A stretch of 64,000 bases of DNA. Source: Desmodus rotundus. Its lineage: Eukaryota; Chordata; Mammalia; Chiroptera; Phyllostomidae. This document shows, piece after piece, positions 1-11,003 of this stretch. Below the pieces are notes generated by a model that saw only the letters and a program-made list of their open reading frames with translations, searched no databases and was not told the DNA's origin. Location: contig NC_071389.1 in NCBI RefSeq assembly GCF_022682495.2, positions 60,720,239 to 60,784,238 of the forward strand, given 5' to 3'. The position numbers and the translations under genes were made by a program. Each line of letters begins with the position of its first letter. Position 1 is the stretch's first letter.

Positions 1-744
1 ATAGCTATAAGACTTGATATAGTCAAAATATTTCCTACCTTGTAGGGCCATCCTTCCTGCCCCTTTGAGGTCTTGCTGTGACCAATGGAGTGGAGTGGAA
101 ATGGTGACGCCAACTCCAGGCAGAAGTTTTAAAAGCCTTCATGTGGTTCCACAAACTCCAGCAATGTCTAGATAGACTTCTTTTTCAGCCTGGACTCCAA
201 GATAAGAGGATGTTGTCCACAATTTTAGTCACTTATCTAATGTGACGAGAGTAAGAAAGAGACTTTGTTGTAGCAAGGCACCAAGATTTTCGGATTGTTT
301 GCAACGCCAGCGTATCTAGCAAAGGGGACTGATAAACCGGGGCTCCAATATTTTCGGAGCCCCATGGGGATTATTGACGCATTCTCCTCCGCAGTCACGT
401 AAGCATCTTTGGTTGGTTTCTGTGCACCATGGTCGGCTCTTAGCACACATCTTCAAAATTAAACGCAGGAACACTACTCCCAAAAGTCTCAGGTTTCCAA
501 GGGGTCTTAATGTCATTTGGCTTGATTCCCTATATAGTACTTGAATATCCTATATGATATCTATCCTTGATGATTCCAGTGGTTAGAGACTCACTCCTTT
601 CCAAGGCAGCCTGCATCATTTGTGACAACTTTACATGTTAGAATATTCTTTATCACATTTACTGGAGTTTGTTTCCTCTAACTTTGTATAGTCAGTGGTT
701 TTACTTCTGCTCTGTGACCGTATGCTTCTCTCTCCTCTCCCTTT
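1..744. other. Unassigned upstream sequence, probably old repeat debris
   Basis: No gene is recognised. The short open frames here lack codon structure or any recognisable family. The stretch around 60-170 has the feel of an old interspersed repeat, but I cannot name it. Confidence 0.4.
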
Positions 745-982
745 CTCTTCTCTCCTGTAGGCTGCTTCTTTCTGAATCACCCCAGTGTTTACCATGGCTC
801 GTGATTGAAATCCCTCATCACTGACCCACAAAGAAGGCCGTGTGAACAAACGGGGAAGGCGGCATCCACAAGCCAGGGAGAGAGGCCTCGGCAGTAACCA
901 ACCCTGCAACACTTTGACCTTAGACTTCTAGCTCCTGAAACTGTGAGAAAATAAATTTCTGTAGTTTGAGCCAAAAATGAAT
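745..982 (+). repeat. MaLR/MLT1-type LTR 3' fragment
   Basis: The stretch ends with an 'aactgtgagaaaataaatttctg' type motif at about 938-961 followed by 'gtttgagcca'. That is the poly-A signal region shared by MaLR LTRs. The 5' part is degraded. It ends in a short GAAT repeat (about 975-992). Subfamily not assigned. Confidence 0.5.
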
Positions 983-1509
983 GAATGAATGAAATTTCTC
1001 ATCACTATAGTGGTTACTGTCATCTGAAAGCACGGTAGTTTTCATTATCCCTCGCAATATGTGTTCTCAGGGTGACGGCAGTAATCTCAGTGCATTTTGC
1101 TATTTGTGCAGAATAGAGGCTACCACCTCCCTTTTTCTGGGCTCTGCATTTCTGTTAATTTGAACTAAAATCATATTAACTTTTTTTGCCAGCTATATTA
1201 CATTATGGGAAAGGACTTTGTTTTAAATAAAATTTAAGTTTAGAAAAAAGAACTAACAGAAAACAAAAAAACAAGTTGTAAATATGAATACTGCATATGG
1301 ATGAGAATTTTTGCATTATATCACAAACCATTTCAGTGGTGTTAGCTAATCCTCAGGACTCCTTGCTTTGATTTCTCTCAATAATCTTCATCAGTGCGTT
1401 CTACTTAGAGAGATACACTCCTCCCTCAGTTCTAACTAAAAATCATCTGGTTTTTATAACATTCCGCAATTTCCCTACACATTTACTTCTCCCTTTTTTG
1501 TTTCCTGTG

Positions 1510-1669
1510 AAGCGGAAGGTCACAGGTTTGATTTCTGGTCAAGGCACATGCCTGGGTTGCAGGCCAAGTCCCCAGTGGCAGGCCATTCAAGAGGCAACTA
1601 ACTGATCGAGGCAACTGAACTGATCGATGTTTCTCTCCTTCTCTCTCTCCCTCCCTTCCTCTCTCTCAA

Positions 1670-1708
<39 letters not shown>

Positions 1709-1729
1709 AATCTTTAATTAAAAAAAAAG
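1510..1729 (+). repeat. Bat Ves-type SINE, 5'-truncated
   Basis: The element has the body 'ggcacatgcctgggttgcag', a pyrimidine-rich CTCTCTCC tract and an (AAAT)n tail at about 1,667-1,709. The same order is seen in the complete Ves-type copies at 37.5, 42.1 and 46.8 kb. The tRNA-like head with the A box is missing. Ves SINEs are tRNA-derived, transcribed by RNA polymerase III and mobilised by L1. Confidence 0.85.
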
Positions 1730-1744
1730 AAGTAACCCAGAAGC

Positions 1745-2121
1745 CCATGATCCTTGATGCTGCTACACTACCTTCTCTCTCCCAACCTGTACCTATGACC
1801 TCATGGGGAGCTCCCTATGATTTTGTTTATAGATCTTTCTGCACAATTTGTAGATACCACCTGCAAGTGGACAGCTGCAGCACTATAGCCCCATATTTGG
1901 GACATCTCTGAAGGACAGTGCCAAAGGAAAACTCCCCCTGGGAGCAGAACTTTTGGCAGTGCACCTGGTTATTCACTTTGTTTAGGAGAAATGACCAGAC
2001 ATGACTTTATATACTAAGTCATGGGTTCTGGCCCATGGGTTGACAGGTCAGAGACATGGAAAATTGGTGACAAGTATGTAGATAGAACTCTCTGAATGGG
2101 CAGAGAAAATGAAGACATTTA
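1745..2121 (+). pseudogene. Endogenous retrovirus pol remnant, upstream part (RNase H region)
   Basis: Plus-strand translation in broken frames reads like the RNase H to connection part of a retroviral pol, with several stops and frame changes. It breaks off at a TA (2,120-2,121) where a DNA transposon has inserted, and resumes after that transposon at 3,255. No LTR or env was identified. It cannot encode a product. Virus class not assigned. Confidence 0.55.
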
Positions 2122-2394
2122 CTATATTTTTGGACCATAAGACGCACCTAGGTTTTAGAGGAGGAAAATAGGAAAAAAATTTTTGAAGAAAAAATGCAAT
2201 AAAACATTTAATAACATCCTTTAAAGCAGAAATCCTTTTCTGTTTTGACATCTTTCCACAATTACAGTAGATTCAGCAGGAGATTACGGTACGCTATTGT
2301 ATCTTTCTACAACAAAATACAGTAATGACAGAACTATCCGCACTGTGTCCTTCATAGTTATGGGGGCACTGTAGCTGAGAACATCAGTGGATGA

Positions 2395-2693
2395 CGCACT
2401 GTTATGGGGAGATCTACTGCTGACACTGTTATGGGGGGATCTGCTGCTGACACTGTTATGGGAGGATCTACTGCTGACACTGTTATGGGGGATCTGCTGC
2501 TGACACTGTTATGGGAGGATCTACTGCTGACACTGTTATGGGGGATCTGCTGCTGACACTGTTATGGGAGGATCTACTGCTGACACTGTTATGGGGGATC
2601 TGCTGCTGACACTGTTATGGGAGGATCTACTGCTGACACTGTTATGGGGGATCTGCTGCTGACACTGTTATGGGGAGATCTGCTGCTGGAGGG
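2395..2693. repeat. Minisatellite, 11 copies of a 26/27-bp unit
   Basis: The word 'gttatggg' recurs at 2,401, 2,428, 2,455, 2,482, 2,508, 2,535, 2,561, 2,588, 2,614, 2,641 and 2,667. Units alternate between 'gatctactgctgac' and 'gatctgctgctgac', giving a higher-order period of about 53 bp in the middle. It lies inside the TA-flanked transposon. Open frames that cross it are by-products of the repeat. Confidence 0.95.
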
Positions 2694-2752
2694 CCACAGG
2701 TTATACAACACTCTTGTCTGGGGACAGCAGTTTTGCACAACCTGTGTGGCTC

Positions 2753-2831
2753 TGCAGCTGTTGCCAAATTACAGCTCCCATCAGCCCAACCTGTCCAAGC
2801 ATGATGGGAGTTGTAGTTTTGCAACAGCTGC
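2753..2831. repeat. Inverted repeat (hairpin) inside transposon
   Basis: The left arm 'gcagctgttgccaaattac' plus 'agctcccatca' pairs with the right arm 'tgatgggagttgtag' plus 'ttttgcaacagctgc'. The loop is about 17 bp. A stem of about 30 bp with few mismatches is unusual for decayed DNA, which suggests it belonged to the transposon's functional ends or to an older nested element. Confidence 0.85.
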
Positions 2832-3254
2832 AGGGCCACATTGACAGGTGACCGTGCAGTGGAATTTGCCTCTGTTAATGTTAATGCAGGTGGACATACC
2901 GGTCCTGTGATGGAGGCACATAGGGGAGCCACAGGCTTTCTTCTCCTAACGTGCCTGCACTGCCTGTACCCTCCTCCCTAGCACTATGGTATGCCGCAGC
3001 GGGGACTCTGCTCCTGCCTCCCTTGCTTCACACCACCGGGACACCCCCTCCTCCCAGCCCAGGGCCCGCAGCATCGCCCCACTCCTGCCACTGCTGCCAG
3101 CTTCCTGCAGCGGTGGCCCTTCTCCTGCCTCCTGTGACCCTGCTCCACCGCTGCTCCCCCACCCCCAGAGAGCCAGGTAAGCTACATTCGGACTATAAAA
3201 TGCACCCCCATCCCACCCAAATTTGGGGGGTGCACCTTATAGTCCGAAATACGG

Positions 3255-4640
3255 TATTCTTGTCCTACATGAATGCTCACCACAGGACAACCTCAGCAGA
3301 GGAGGATTTTAATAACCTAGTGAATAGGATGACTCACTCTATAGCTATCCCTCAGCCTCCTTCCCCAGTTACCCCTGTCATCACCCAATGGGCTCATGCA
3401 CTAAGTGGCCATGGTGGCAGGGATAGTGGCTATGCGTGGGCCCAGCAACACAGGCTTCCACTCCTGAGGCTCACCTACATACAACTCTGCTGACTGTCTA
3501 GTCTGTCAGCAGCACAGGCTAGCACTGAGCTCCCAACATGGCAGCACTCCCCAGGGTGGTCGGTCAGCTGGCTCCTTGGTGACAGGTTGATTACATCAAA
3601 CAACTTCCATCATGGAAAGAGCAGCATTTTGTTCTTACTGGAATAAATACTCTGAATACAGACTTGCCTTCCTTGCACTCAGTGCTTCTGCCAAAACTCC
3701 CATCAGCTTAGTATTCCACACAGCGTTGCTTCTGATCAAGGAACTCATTTCACAGCAAAAGAAGTGCAGCAATGGGCCCATGCCCATGGGATTCACTGGT
3801 CTTATCCTAATCCCCACCCACCCCAAAGCAACGAGTTCGACAGAACAGTGGGGTGGCCTTTGGCAAATTCAGTTTGGGCACCAGCTAGGCAGCAGTGCCT
3901 TACAGGGCTGGGGCAAGGTTCTCTACAAGGCTGTGTACGCTCTCAATTAACATCCAATATGTGGTACTGTTTCTCCTTCAGCTAAAATTCATAGTAAAGG
4001 GTAAGGGGGGCTGAACGTATGGTGACAGAAGATGAATTGACTTTGGGTGGTGGGCACACAATGCAATATACAGACCATGTATCACAGGAGTGTACACTAG
4101 ACGCCTATATGACCCTATTAACCAATGTCACCCCAATACATATAACAAAATAAAAAAATTACAGATCCACAAATCAAGAGCTGGAAATGGAAGTGTTACC
4201 GCTCACTATTACCCCAGCCACAGTTTTTGGCTCCTGTTCCCATGACCTTATGCTCTGCGGGCCTAGAGGTCTTAATTCCAAAGGGAGGAATGCTCCCACT
4301 AGGAGACACAACAAGGGTTCCATTGAACTGAAAGTTAAAACTGCTGCTTACCTTTCCTGCAGGCCACTTTGGACTCATCACACCTCTAAATCAGCAGAAA
4401 AAGAAGGGAGTTACTGTGCAGGCTGAGGTGATTGATCCTGACTACCAAGGGGAAATTGAGCTGCTAGTTCACAATGGAGGTAAGTAAGGAAGAGTATGTC
4501 TGTAATGTAACAGACACCTTAGGGTGTCTTTTAGTATTACCATGTCTTATAATTAAGGACAATGGAAAACTACAGGTATCCAGTCCAGGCAGGACTAATA
4601 GCCCAGACCCTTCAGGAAAGAAGGTTTAGGTCACTTTAAA
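3255..4640 (+). pseudogene. Endogenous retrovirus pol remnant, integrase and dUTPase-like parts
   Basis: Integrase-like text appears in several frames: 'WAHALSGHGGRDSGYAW' (frame of 2,951-3,493) and later 'LQGWGKVLYKAVYALN' (frame of 3,612-3,950). Stops and at least two frame changes separate the pieces. Downstream, about 4,187-4,490 resembles a trimeric dUTPase, including 'VIDPDYQGEIELL' from 4,428. A dUTPase-like segment 3' of integrase is uncommon among retroviruses. No LTR or intact env was seen. The region is non-functional as a gene. Confidence 0.7.
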
Positions 4641-4815
4641 GGTTTAGTCACTTTAGGTTACTAAAATTAAATGTTCGATGAGACCAAAAGGAATACAGAT
4701 GGGTAATGGAAAAAGTTAGGTACAAATACTAGCTAGCCATGGTCATGTGACCAGTTAAAAAAAATGTGGACTATAATTAGTATTCCTCCTTACTTTGTTT
4801 TATATGATAGTGTAT

Positions 4816-4845
4816 GCAGATATATACATATATATATATATATAG
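4816..4845. repeat. (TA)n microsatellite
   Basis: An alternating TA tract with one interruption, between the retroviral remnant and the 188-bp palindromic element. Confidence 0.9.
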
Positions 4846-4903
4846 TAGGCAAATATCTTTGTATTCCTTGCACTATTATTCCCTTATCATGTGATATAAG
4901 ATA

Positions 4904-5091
4904 CAAGGTCCAGCAGAAGTAACGCCTGCTTGAGTGTGGGTAATAATATGGGTGTAATAATTCATAGTCTTAATTGGAACATTTCACCTAAAATGTCACA
5001 TGGTATGCTTGAGTGTGATATTTGTTATGTTACAGAATTGCATGCTTACAATTTTGTAATAAAAAATGGGTGTTATTTGTTCTGGGCCCTG
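4904..5091. mobile_element. 188-bp MITE-like palindromic element, TA target duplication
   Basis: The left end (about 4,904-4,927, starting 'caaggtccagcagaag') is an imperfect inverted copy of the right end (about 5,068-5,091, ending 'tctgggccctg'). Each side is flanked by TA (4,902-4,903 and 5,092-5,093). Size, inverted ends and TA duplication suit a small non-autonomous Tc1/mariner-type element. The family is not recognised. Confidence 0.65.
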
Positions 5092-5334
5092 TATATTAAC
5101 TTACTATCATAATACTTAACTATTGTTAATCTTACATCATAGCATGTGTTATGGAACATCAAGGAGAAGAGTACATGTCAAGGACTTCACCTGCTTTCCT
5201 GGGGAAGGGTGAGTGTATTTTCAGTGTGCAGAATAGTTATATCGTGTTAGATGCAATTATGACCTTATGGTGTTTTCATTTGGAGTTTGATTTTAGGCGA
5301 TGTGTGTGGGTGCTAAGTTAAAAAGGGATGAGCT

Positions 5335-5825
5335 TGTGATGATTAATTTTGTGTCTCAACTTGACCGAGCTAAAGATGCCCAGATAGTTGGTAAAACATT
5401 ATTTTTTGTTGTGTCTGTGAGAGTGTATTTGGATGGAGTTGACACTTGAATTGGTAGACTAAGGCAGATTGCTCTCCCCAGTTGGGTGGGCCTCATCCAA
5501 TCTGTTGGAAGCTTGCATAAAACAAAAGACAGGGTAAGAGAGAATTCGCACTCTATACCTGATCGAATAAGCTAGAACATTGATATCTTTTCCTGCCTTT
5601 GGACTGTGAGTTACACCATCGGCTCTCTTGGTTTTCAGGCCTTTGGGCTCAGACTGGGTCTACGCCACCAGCTTTCCTGTGTCTCCAGCTTGCAAACAGC
5701 AGATTGTAGAACTCTCAGCCTTCAGAATTGTGTAATCCAATTTCTAATAACACATAATTACATAAACATGTGTGTGTGTCTGTGTGCACGTGCCCACACT
5801 CTGTTTCTCTGGAGCAGCCTATTTG
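5335..5825 (+). repeat. MLT2-like ERVL LTR
   Basis: It begins with the 'gatgattaattttgtgtctc' type head and 'caacttgacc'. 'ttcaggcctttgggctcag' and 'tgtctccagcttgcaaac' follow, and it ends near 'ctctgtttctctggagcagc'. The same order of words occurs in the LTR at 14.35 kb. I read it as a solo LTR of the MLT2 type. The 470 bases after it (to about 6,300) look LTR-like but are unassigned. Confidence 0.7.
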
Positions 5826-6324
5826 GAGGCAGTGTGGCAGCTCGCAGTTGTCGCTTGTTCTAGTTTACCTTGTTGGTGTGGGAGACTACCAAGTCCACAG
5901 CTTCTCCAGCTGCCCTGACATCTCTTCTTAGTATCCCGGGCAAAGTATATGTGAAACTCCGTGGCGAAGAATACCAATCTCTCCGGCAGGTTCTTCTCAC
6001 CATTGAGGTTCCAGCTGTCCTTATGAAATCCAGTTTGCTCTCCTGGGTTCCACTCATTGTCGCAAGTTCTGCTTTGTCCTTGCTCTCCTCCCGTTCTTAC
6101 CCTGCTCTCCTCACCTGCCCAGCTGGCTAACCTACAGTGACTTGAAGTCCAAAACCAGGTGCAAAGGCCACACAGTCTGGCACACACTTCTTGACTAGTT
6201 TCTACATTTGTGTAAGGGTCTAATCCATACATAATAAATTCCTTATTCTCTACAACTTACAGTGGCTTTTCTTCTCTGAATGAAGCCTGTCTGATGTAGA
6301 AGCTGTTGCAACAATGCTGGCAAG

Positions 6325-6470
6325 AGGTAAATAACATTTATATTTAACATTTACTTTGTATTATGTGCTGTGCTAGGTCCTTTGCATGATTTTTCTCATT
6401 TTGATTTTCATAGCGGTACCATAAATTACACATTAATTTTACCCATTTTACTGATGAAGGAAATGATGGT
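6325..6470 (-). repeat. MIR SINE fragment
   Basis: The plus strand reads 'tattatgtgctgtgctagg' then 'acccattttactgatgaagg', the complement of the MIR core in its usual order. It is old and diverged. Confidence 0.6.
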
Positions 6471-7007
6471 GGTGAATCATGAGTTTTGGATTTATTCAGA
6501 TCCTCTTACTTCAAGCTCAGAGATTATTATTTTTTATTTTTCACAACTCTTTTCCACTTTTATTCTCTGAAAATATAAGTGGAGTCTCTTGATAGTTTTA
6601 GAAAGCAAAATAAACTATATATGTTACTTATTTGCTCTGTCAACCTATTGTTCTAAAACCAAAAAAAAAAAAAGGAGCTTAGGATTCAGAAATTAGTGTC
6701 AGTGTTTCGAAAGGAACCACAAAACTCTGCTTTTGGATGTTCTTCCTGGTAAACATTGCAAGTCTTTAATTCCTTGTGAAGCCCAAGGAATACGGCAATT
6801 GTATTTCCATTCAGAAGTCACTTTTCATCATTATATCAAAGAGTTTGTGAATATTTAAATAATGCAAGTTGTCATCTAATGTAATACTACCATGGGAGTT
6901 TCAAATGCATTTTGTCCTAGTTACCTTTAACCAGGATCTAGGCTAACTAAAGCCAAAAAGTACAACTTTCTTGCCCTCGTAATGTCCTCAAAACTTAGTA
7001 TGTCACA

Positions 7008-7038
<31 letters not shown>

Positions 7039-7964
7039 GAAGACTAAATTTCAAACTATATTCTTATTTTTAAGCTGCCAAGAAAATATTTTAAAAAAGA
7101 CACAAAGGCATGGGTCCATGGACACATTACAGTGATTTTTCACTATCATATTCTATGTGTTCTCTCACCGAGACTGTATGTACTCACACACACACAAGGC
7201 TTCCCATTTTCATCTGATTACAGTATTATTCAAATATGCAATTAAATATATCAAATTAAGTATATTAAATTAAATATATCAAATATCTGCAGTTAAGTGA
7301 ACCACAAATGTCCCTGGTGTTTCTGACTTACTTTACCAGTTTGGAAGCCTCAAAAAGATAGTACAGTCTCAGGACCAACCTAACCTGCACATTATAATAT
7401 GAATCATATTCCTAAAGAAGAATTATAATCATATTTCCCTTCTCAGATGTTATACAATGGTCTCCAAATATCAGTTTAATCCAATTAACAGTGCTAATAA
7501 AAGTCTTATAGGCCCTCTGTAACTTAACCCCACCAACTCACTTTCTTCTGTGTTCTAGCCCATGTTCTTTGCACTCCAGGGCAAGATAATTCCACCTATG
7601 AATCTTTAGTTAGGTTGCTCTGCCCACTGAAGGACTCTTCCAACCCCTCTTACCTAATTACCTCCACCAGCCATTGCAAAACATCATTCTTCTTTGCAAT
7701 ATGCATGATAAATTAAAGTTTAGTATGAACATTAAAAAGTCCTTTTAATGAAAACAGTAAGACATAAAAGAGTCCAATACAAAATTCAAAACATTCAAAT
7801 TCTCAATAGCCATAGGCAAAGCTACCTGATCATTAGTAATTAAAATTTCTCAGATTAAACCATAGATGTCCCATCTGTAAAATCAACCAAGACTACAATG
7901 CTGATGATGTCCAGTGCTGCTGAGTGTGGGGGCCTCACTCTTCAGAACCCTCAGCAGGCAGGTT
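6471..7964. other. Unassigned AT-rich sequence with a (CA)n microsatellite
   Basis: No coding or named repeat is recognised. It holds an oligo-A tract near 6,660 and a (CA)n run at about 7,010-7,038. Confidence 0.5.
7010..7038. repeat. (CA)n microsatellite
   Basis: An uninterrupted run of about 14 CA dinucleotides, probably polymorphic. Confidence 0.95.
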
Positions 7965-7969
7965 TTCCA

Positions 7970-9270
7970 CGCAGGTGTGATAGCACATATTATAAAATAT
8001 ACCACTTTAACCACTTGAAGGTTACAATTTCGTGGCATTTAGAACAGTCACAGTGTTGTGCAGCCACGGCCACTCTCTAGCTCCTGTGCTACTCAGCAGT
8101 CCCCTCCTGCTCCTGTCAATCACGGTTCTGCTTTCAGCCTCTCTGGATTTGCCCATTCTGCACATTTTATAATAGAAGGAATCATACAATATGTGGCCTT
8201 TTTGTGTCGATTGGTTCACTTAGCGTAAAGTTTTCAAGGTTCACCACATCGTGGCATGCGTCACTGCTTCATTCCTCTTTAGGGATGAATAATACGCCGT
8301 TGTATGGACGGGCCCCATTTTGTTTACCCATTCATCAGTCACTGGGCTGTTGAGTTGTTTCCACCTTTTGGCTCATGTGAATAATGCTGCTGTGAACATT
8401 TTTGTATAGGTTTTTGTTTGAAAACTTCTCTTCAATTCTTTTGGGTGTATATGTAGTAGTGGAATTACTGGGTCATATGATGACTCTATGTTTAACTTTG
8501 AGGAACTGCCAGGCTTTTTCCACAGTGGCTGCACAATTTGACATTTCCAACAGCAGTGTATGAGGGTTTCATTTCTTCGCACATTTGCCAACACAATTAT
8601 TTTTAAATTGGAGCCACCCTAGGGGGTATGAGGTAGCATTTCATATAGTTTTGGTTTGTATCTCCCGAATGACCAATGATATTGGGCTTCCTTTCATGTG
8701 CTGTTGGCTGTTTGCATATTTTCTTGGGAGAAATGTGCATCGAAGTGTTTTTGCCCATTTTTAATCTTTTTGTTGTTGAGTTGTAGGACTTCTTTATGTA
8801 CTGTGTACACCAGATCCTTATCAGAATAATAATTTGCAACTATTTTTTTTTCCATTCTGTGTGTTGTCTTTTCACTCTCTGGATACCGTCTTTTAATATA
8901 CAAAACTTTAACATCTTGATGAAATTCAATTTATTTCTTTTGTTGATTGTGCTTTGGGTGTCATACCTAAGAAAACTACTGCCAAATCAAAATTCTTCTA
9001 AAAATTGTAGCTTTAACTCTTATATTTAGGTCTTCAGTCTATTTGAGTTAATTTTTATATTTGGTGTGAGATAGAGTTCAACTTCATTCTTTTGCATGTG
9101 AATACTTGGTTGTCCCAGTACCATTTGTTGGAGAGACTATTCTTTCTCCATTGAATGGTCTTGGCACTCCTGTTAAAAATCAGTTGACCATGTATTTGTG
9201 GGTTTATTTCTGGAATCTCAATTTTATTCCAATGATCCATGTGTCTATCCTTATGCCAGTACCTCTGGCT
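7970..9270 (-). mobile_element. Old L1 3' region, minus strand
   Basis: The minus-strand translation at 8,373-8,594 reads as the C-terminal part of L1 ORF2 ('NIESSYDPVIPLLHIHPKEL'). The adjoining plus-strand text 'ggtcatatgatgactctatg' is its usual complement. Stops and frame changes are frequent. A younger L1 tail interrupts it at about 9,272-9,520, and old L1 text resumes to about 9,840. Confidence 0.85.
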
Positions 9271-9271
9271 T

Positions 9272-9520
9272 TCTTTCTTTCTTTCTTTGACATTGGTTAA
9301 TAAAATCACGTAGGTTTCAGGGGTACAGCTCTATAACACGCCACCTGTACACCGCACTGTGTGTTCACCACCCCCAGTCAAGTCTCCTTCCACCACCGTT
9401 TATCCCCTCTTTATCCTCTCCTACCTCTCCCCAACTCCCTTGCCCCTTTCCAGCAATCACCATTGTTTCTCTTTAATTTGGATATCTTTTCTCTTCTTGC
9501 TCAATTGCTCTCTCTAAAAC
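9272..9520 (-). mobile_element. Younger L1 3'UTR insertion, minus strand
   Basis: After a (CTTT)n tract comes 'gacattggttaataaaat' then 'gtaggtttcaggggtacag', the complement of a young bat L1 3'UTR. The same words recur at 9,877. It is 5'-truncated and sits inside the older L1. Confidence 0.8.
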
Positions 9521-9840
9521 TGCCAGTACGGTTTTACAGTGTTGAATAAAGTAGTGGAAAATGGGCATCCTTATCTCGTTCTTTGTCCTAGAGGGAAAGT
9601 TTTAATCTTTCACCGTTGAATATTACGTTAGCTGTAGGTTTTCCATAACTCCCTCTATCATGCTGAGAAAGTTTCCTTCCTTTCCTGGTTTGTTGAGGGG
9701 TTTTGTTTTGTTTTGTGGTTTTTGTTTTTGTTTTGTTTTGTTTATTTGGTCAACTGCTTTTTCTGCATCAATTGAGATGATGTGTTTCCCCCCTTCATAT
9801 TATTAATAGGGTGCATTATACTGTTTGGCTTTCTTTCCCT
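9521..9840 (-). mobile_element. Old L1 ORF2 fragment, minus strand
   Basis: The text 'gttgaataaagtagtgg', 'atgggcatccttatctcg' and 'catcaattgagatgatgtg' is the complement of L1 ORF2 reverse-transcriptase sequence. It contains a TTTTG-rich stretch at about 9,696-9,750. It probably continues the old L1 that starts at 7.97 kb, with part missing. Confidence 0.8.
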
Positions 9841-10345
9841 TTTAAAAAAACTTTTTTATTGAATTTATTGGGGGTGACATTGGTTAATAAAATTGTATAG
9901 GTTTCAGGTGTACAGTTCTATAATACATCACCAGTATCGTACTGTGTGTTCACCACCCCAAGTCATTTCCTTCCATCACCATTTATGCCCCTACACCGTC
10001 TCCTACTTCCCCCACCCCTCCTTCCCTCTGGTAATCACCACGCTGTTGTCTGTGGCTATGAGGTTTTATTCTCTGCTTAATCCCTTTACTTTTTTCACTC
10101 AGTTCCCAACCTTCTCCCCTCTAACAGCTGTCAGTCTGTTCTCTGTATCTATGAGTCTGTTTCTATTTTGTTTGTTTGTTTTGTTCATTAGATTCCACAT
10201 ATGAGTGAAATCATATGGTACTTGTCTTTGACTGGCTCATTTCACTTAGCATAATACTCTCTAGGTCTATCCATGCTGTCACAAAAGGTAAGATTTTCTT
10301 CTTTTTTGTTCACAGCTAAGTAGTATTCTATTGTTCAAAACATCA
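9841..10345 (-). mobile_element. Younger L1 3' end, minus strand
   Basis: It opens with a T-rich tract and 'ttgaatttattgggggtgac', the 3' tail of a bat L1 read on the complement. It then runs back through the 3'UTR into the end of ORF2 ('ccacatatgagtgaaatcat', 'catttcacttagcataat'). It is 5'-truncated near 10,345. Confidence 0.85.
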
Positions 10346-10732
10346 TTCTTCAATCATCTTTGCTGTGGAGCACCAAAGACTAACATTCCTGTGCAGCTAA
10401 TTGGAAGATGATGGAGTTTAGAGTTTATTTTGTAACCAATGAGAAAAAACTAGAGATAATTAAGTAAGGAGTGACATAATATGCTTAGAAATTTGTCTTT
10501 TCTATAGCGACCTGGCTCGAGTAAAAGGAGACATTTCTGAGAAAAGTGATTTAAATTCTAAGCCAATGTAAATAAAGAATTTGATCTAGCCATTGATTTA
10601 GACCATAAGGAAAGGTCACTTAAGATATCTTTTTCAAAATGCAAGGTAAACTTTGTGCTTAACTGTATTATTAATTTTATCATGACAAGATATTTCTTGA
10701 TATACTATCCACTAAAATTCTAGCTGTAGTCT

Positions 10733-11003
10733 CCCCTTAGCCACGGTTTCACCTTCTGCAGTTTCAGCTGCCCCTCTGTCAACCGTGGTCCAAAAATATT
10801 AAACGGAGAATTCCAGAAATAAACAACTCCTAAGTTTCAAACCGCACGGCGTTCTGAGCAGTGTGATGAAATGTCCACCCCGCCTGGGAAATGAGTCATC
10901 TCTCTACTGTCACAGCATCACAGAACGTCTGTTCCAGTAACCCTTACTTCACTTACTAACGGCCCTGGAATGCCAGAGTGGTGATATCAGGCCTCCCTTT
11001 TCC
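10733..11003 (+). mobile_element. Tigger-like (pogo) DNA transposon, 3'-truncated
   Basis: It starts 'ctgtagtctccccttagcc', followed by 'caaccgtggtccaaaaatat' and 'ccagaaataaacaactcc'. The order matches the copies at 26.5 and 42.9 kb. The right terminal repeat is missing. Confidence 0.75.

Larger units (their letters stand above)
2122..3254. mobile_element. Non-autonomous DNA transposon, 1,133 bp, TA target duplication
   Basis: The ends are imperfect inverted repeats of about 28 bp. The left end reads 'ggaccataagacgcacc' and the right end 'ggtgcaccttatagtcc'. A TA flanks each side (2,120-2,121 and 3,255-3,256), as in Tc1/mariner-like insertion. Inside are an 11-copy minisatellite, a long inverted repeat (arms about 2,753-2,783 and 2,801-2,831) and a subterminal hairpin at about 3,184-3,254. 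No transposase frame is visible. The element splits a retroviral pol remnant. Confidence 0.75.

Noticed and set aside
2401..2693. Evenly spaced repeats as a CRISPR array
   Set aside because: Units are contiguous with no unique spacers, and this is a mammalian genome; it is a minisatellite.
5819..6232. 137-codon minus-strand frame
   Set aside because: It lies in LTR-like sequence after the MLT2-like element, and nothing in it resembles a gene.
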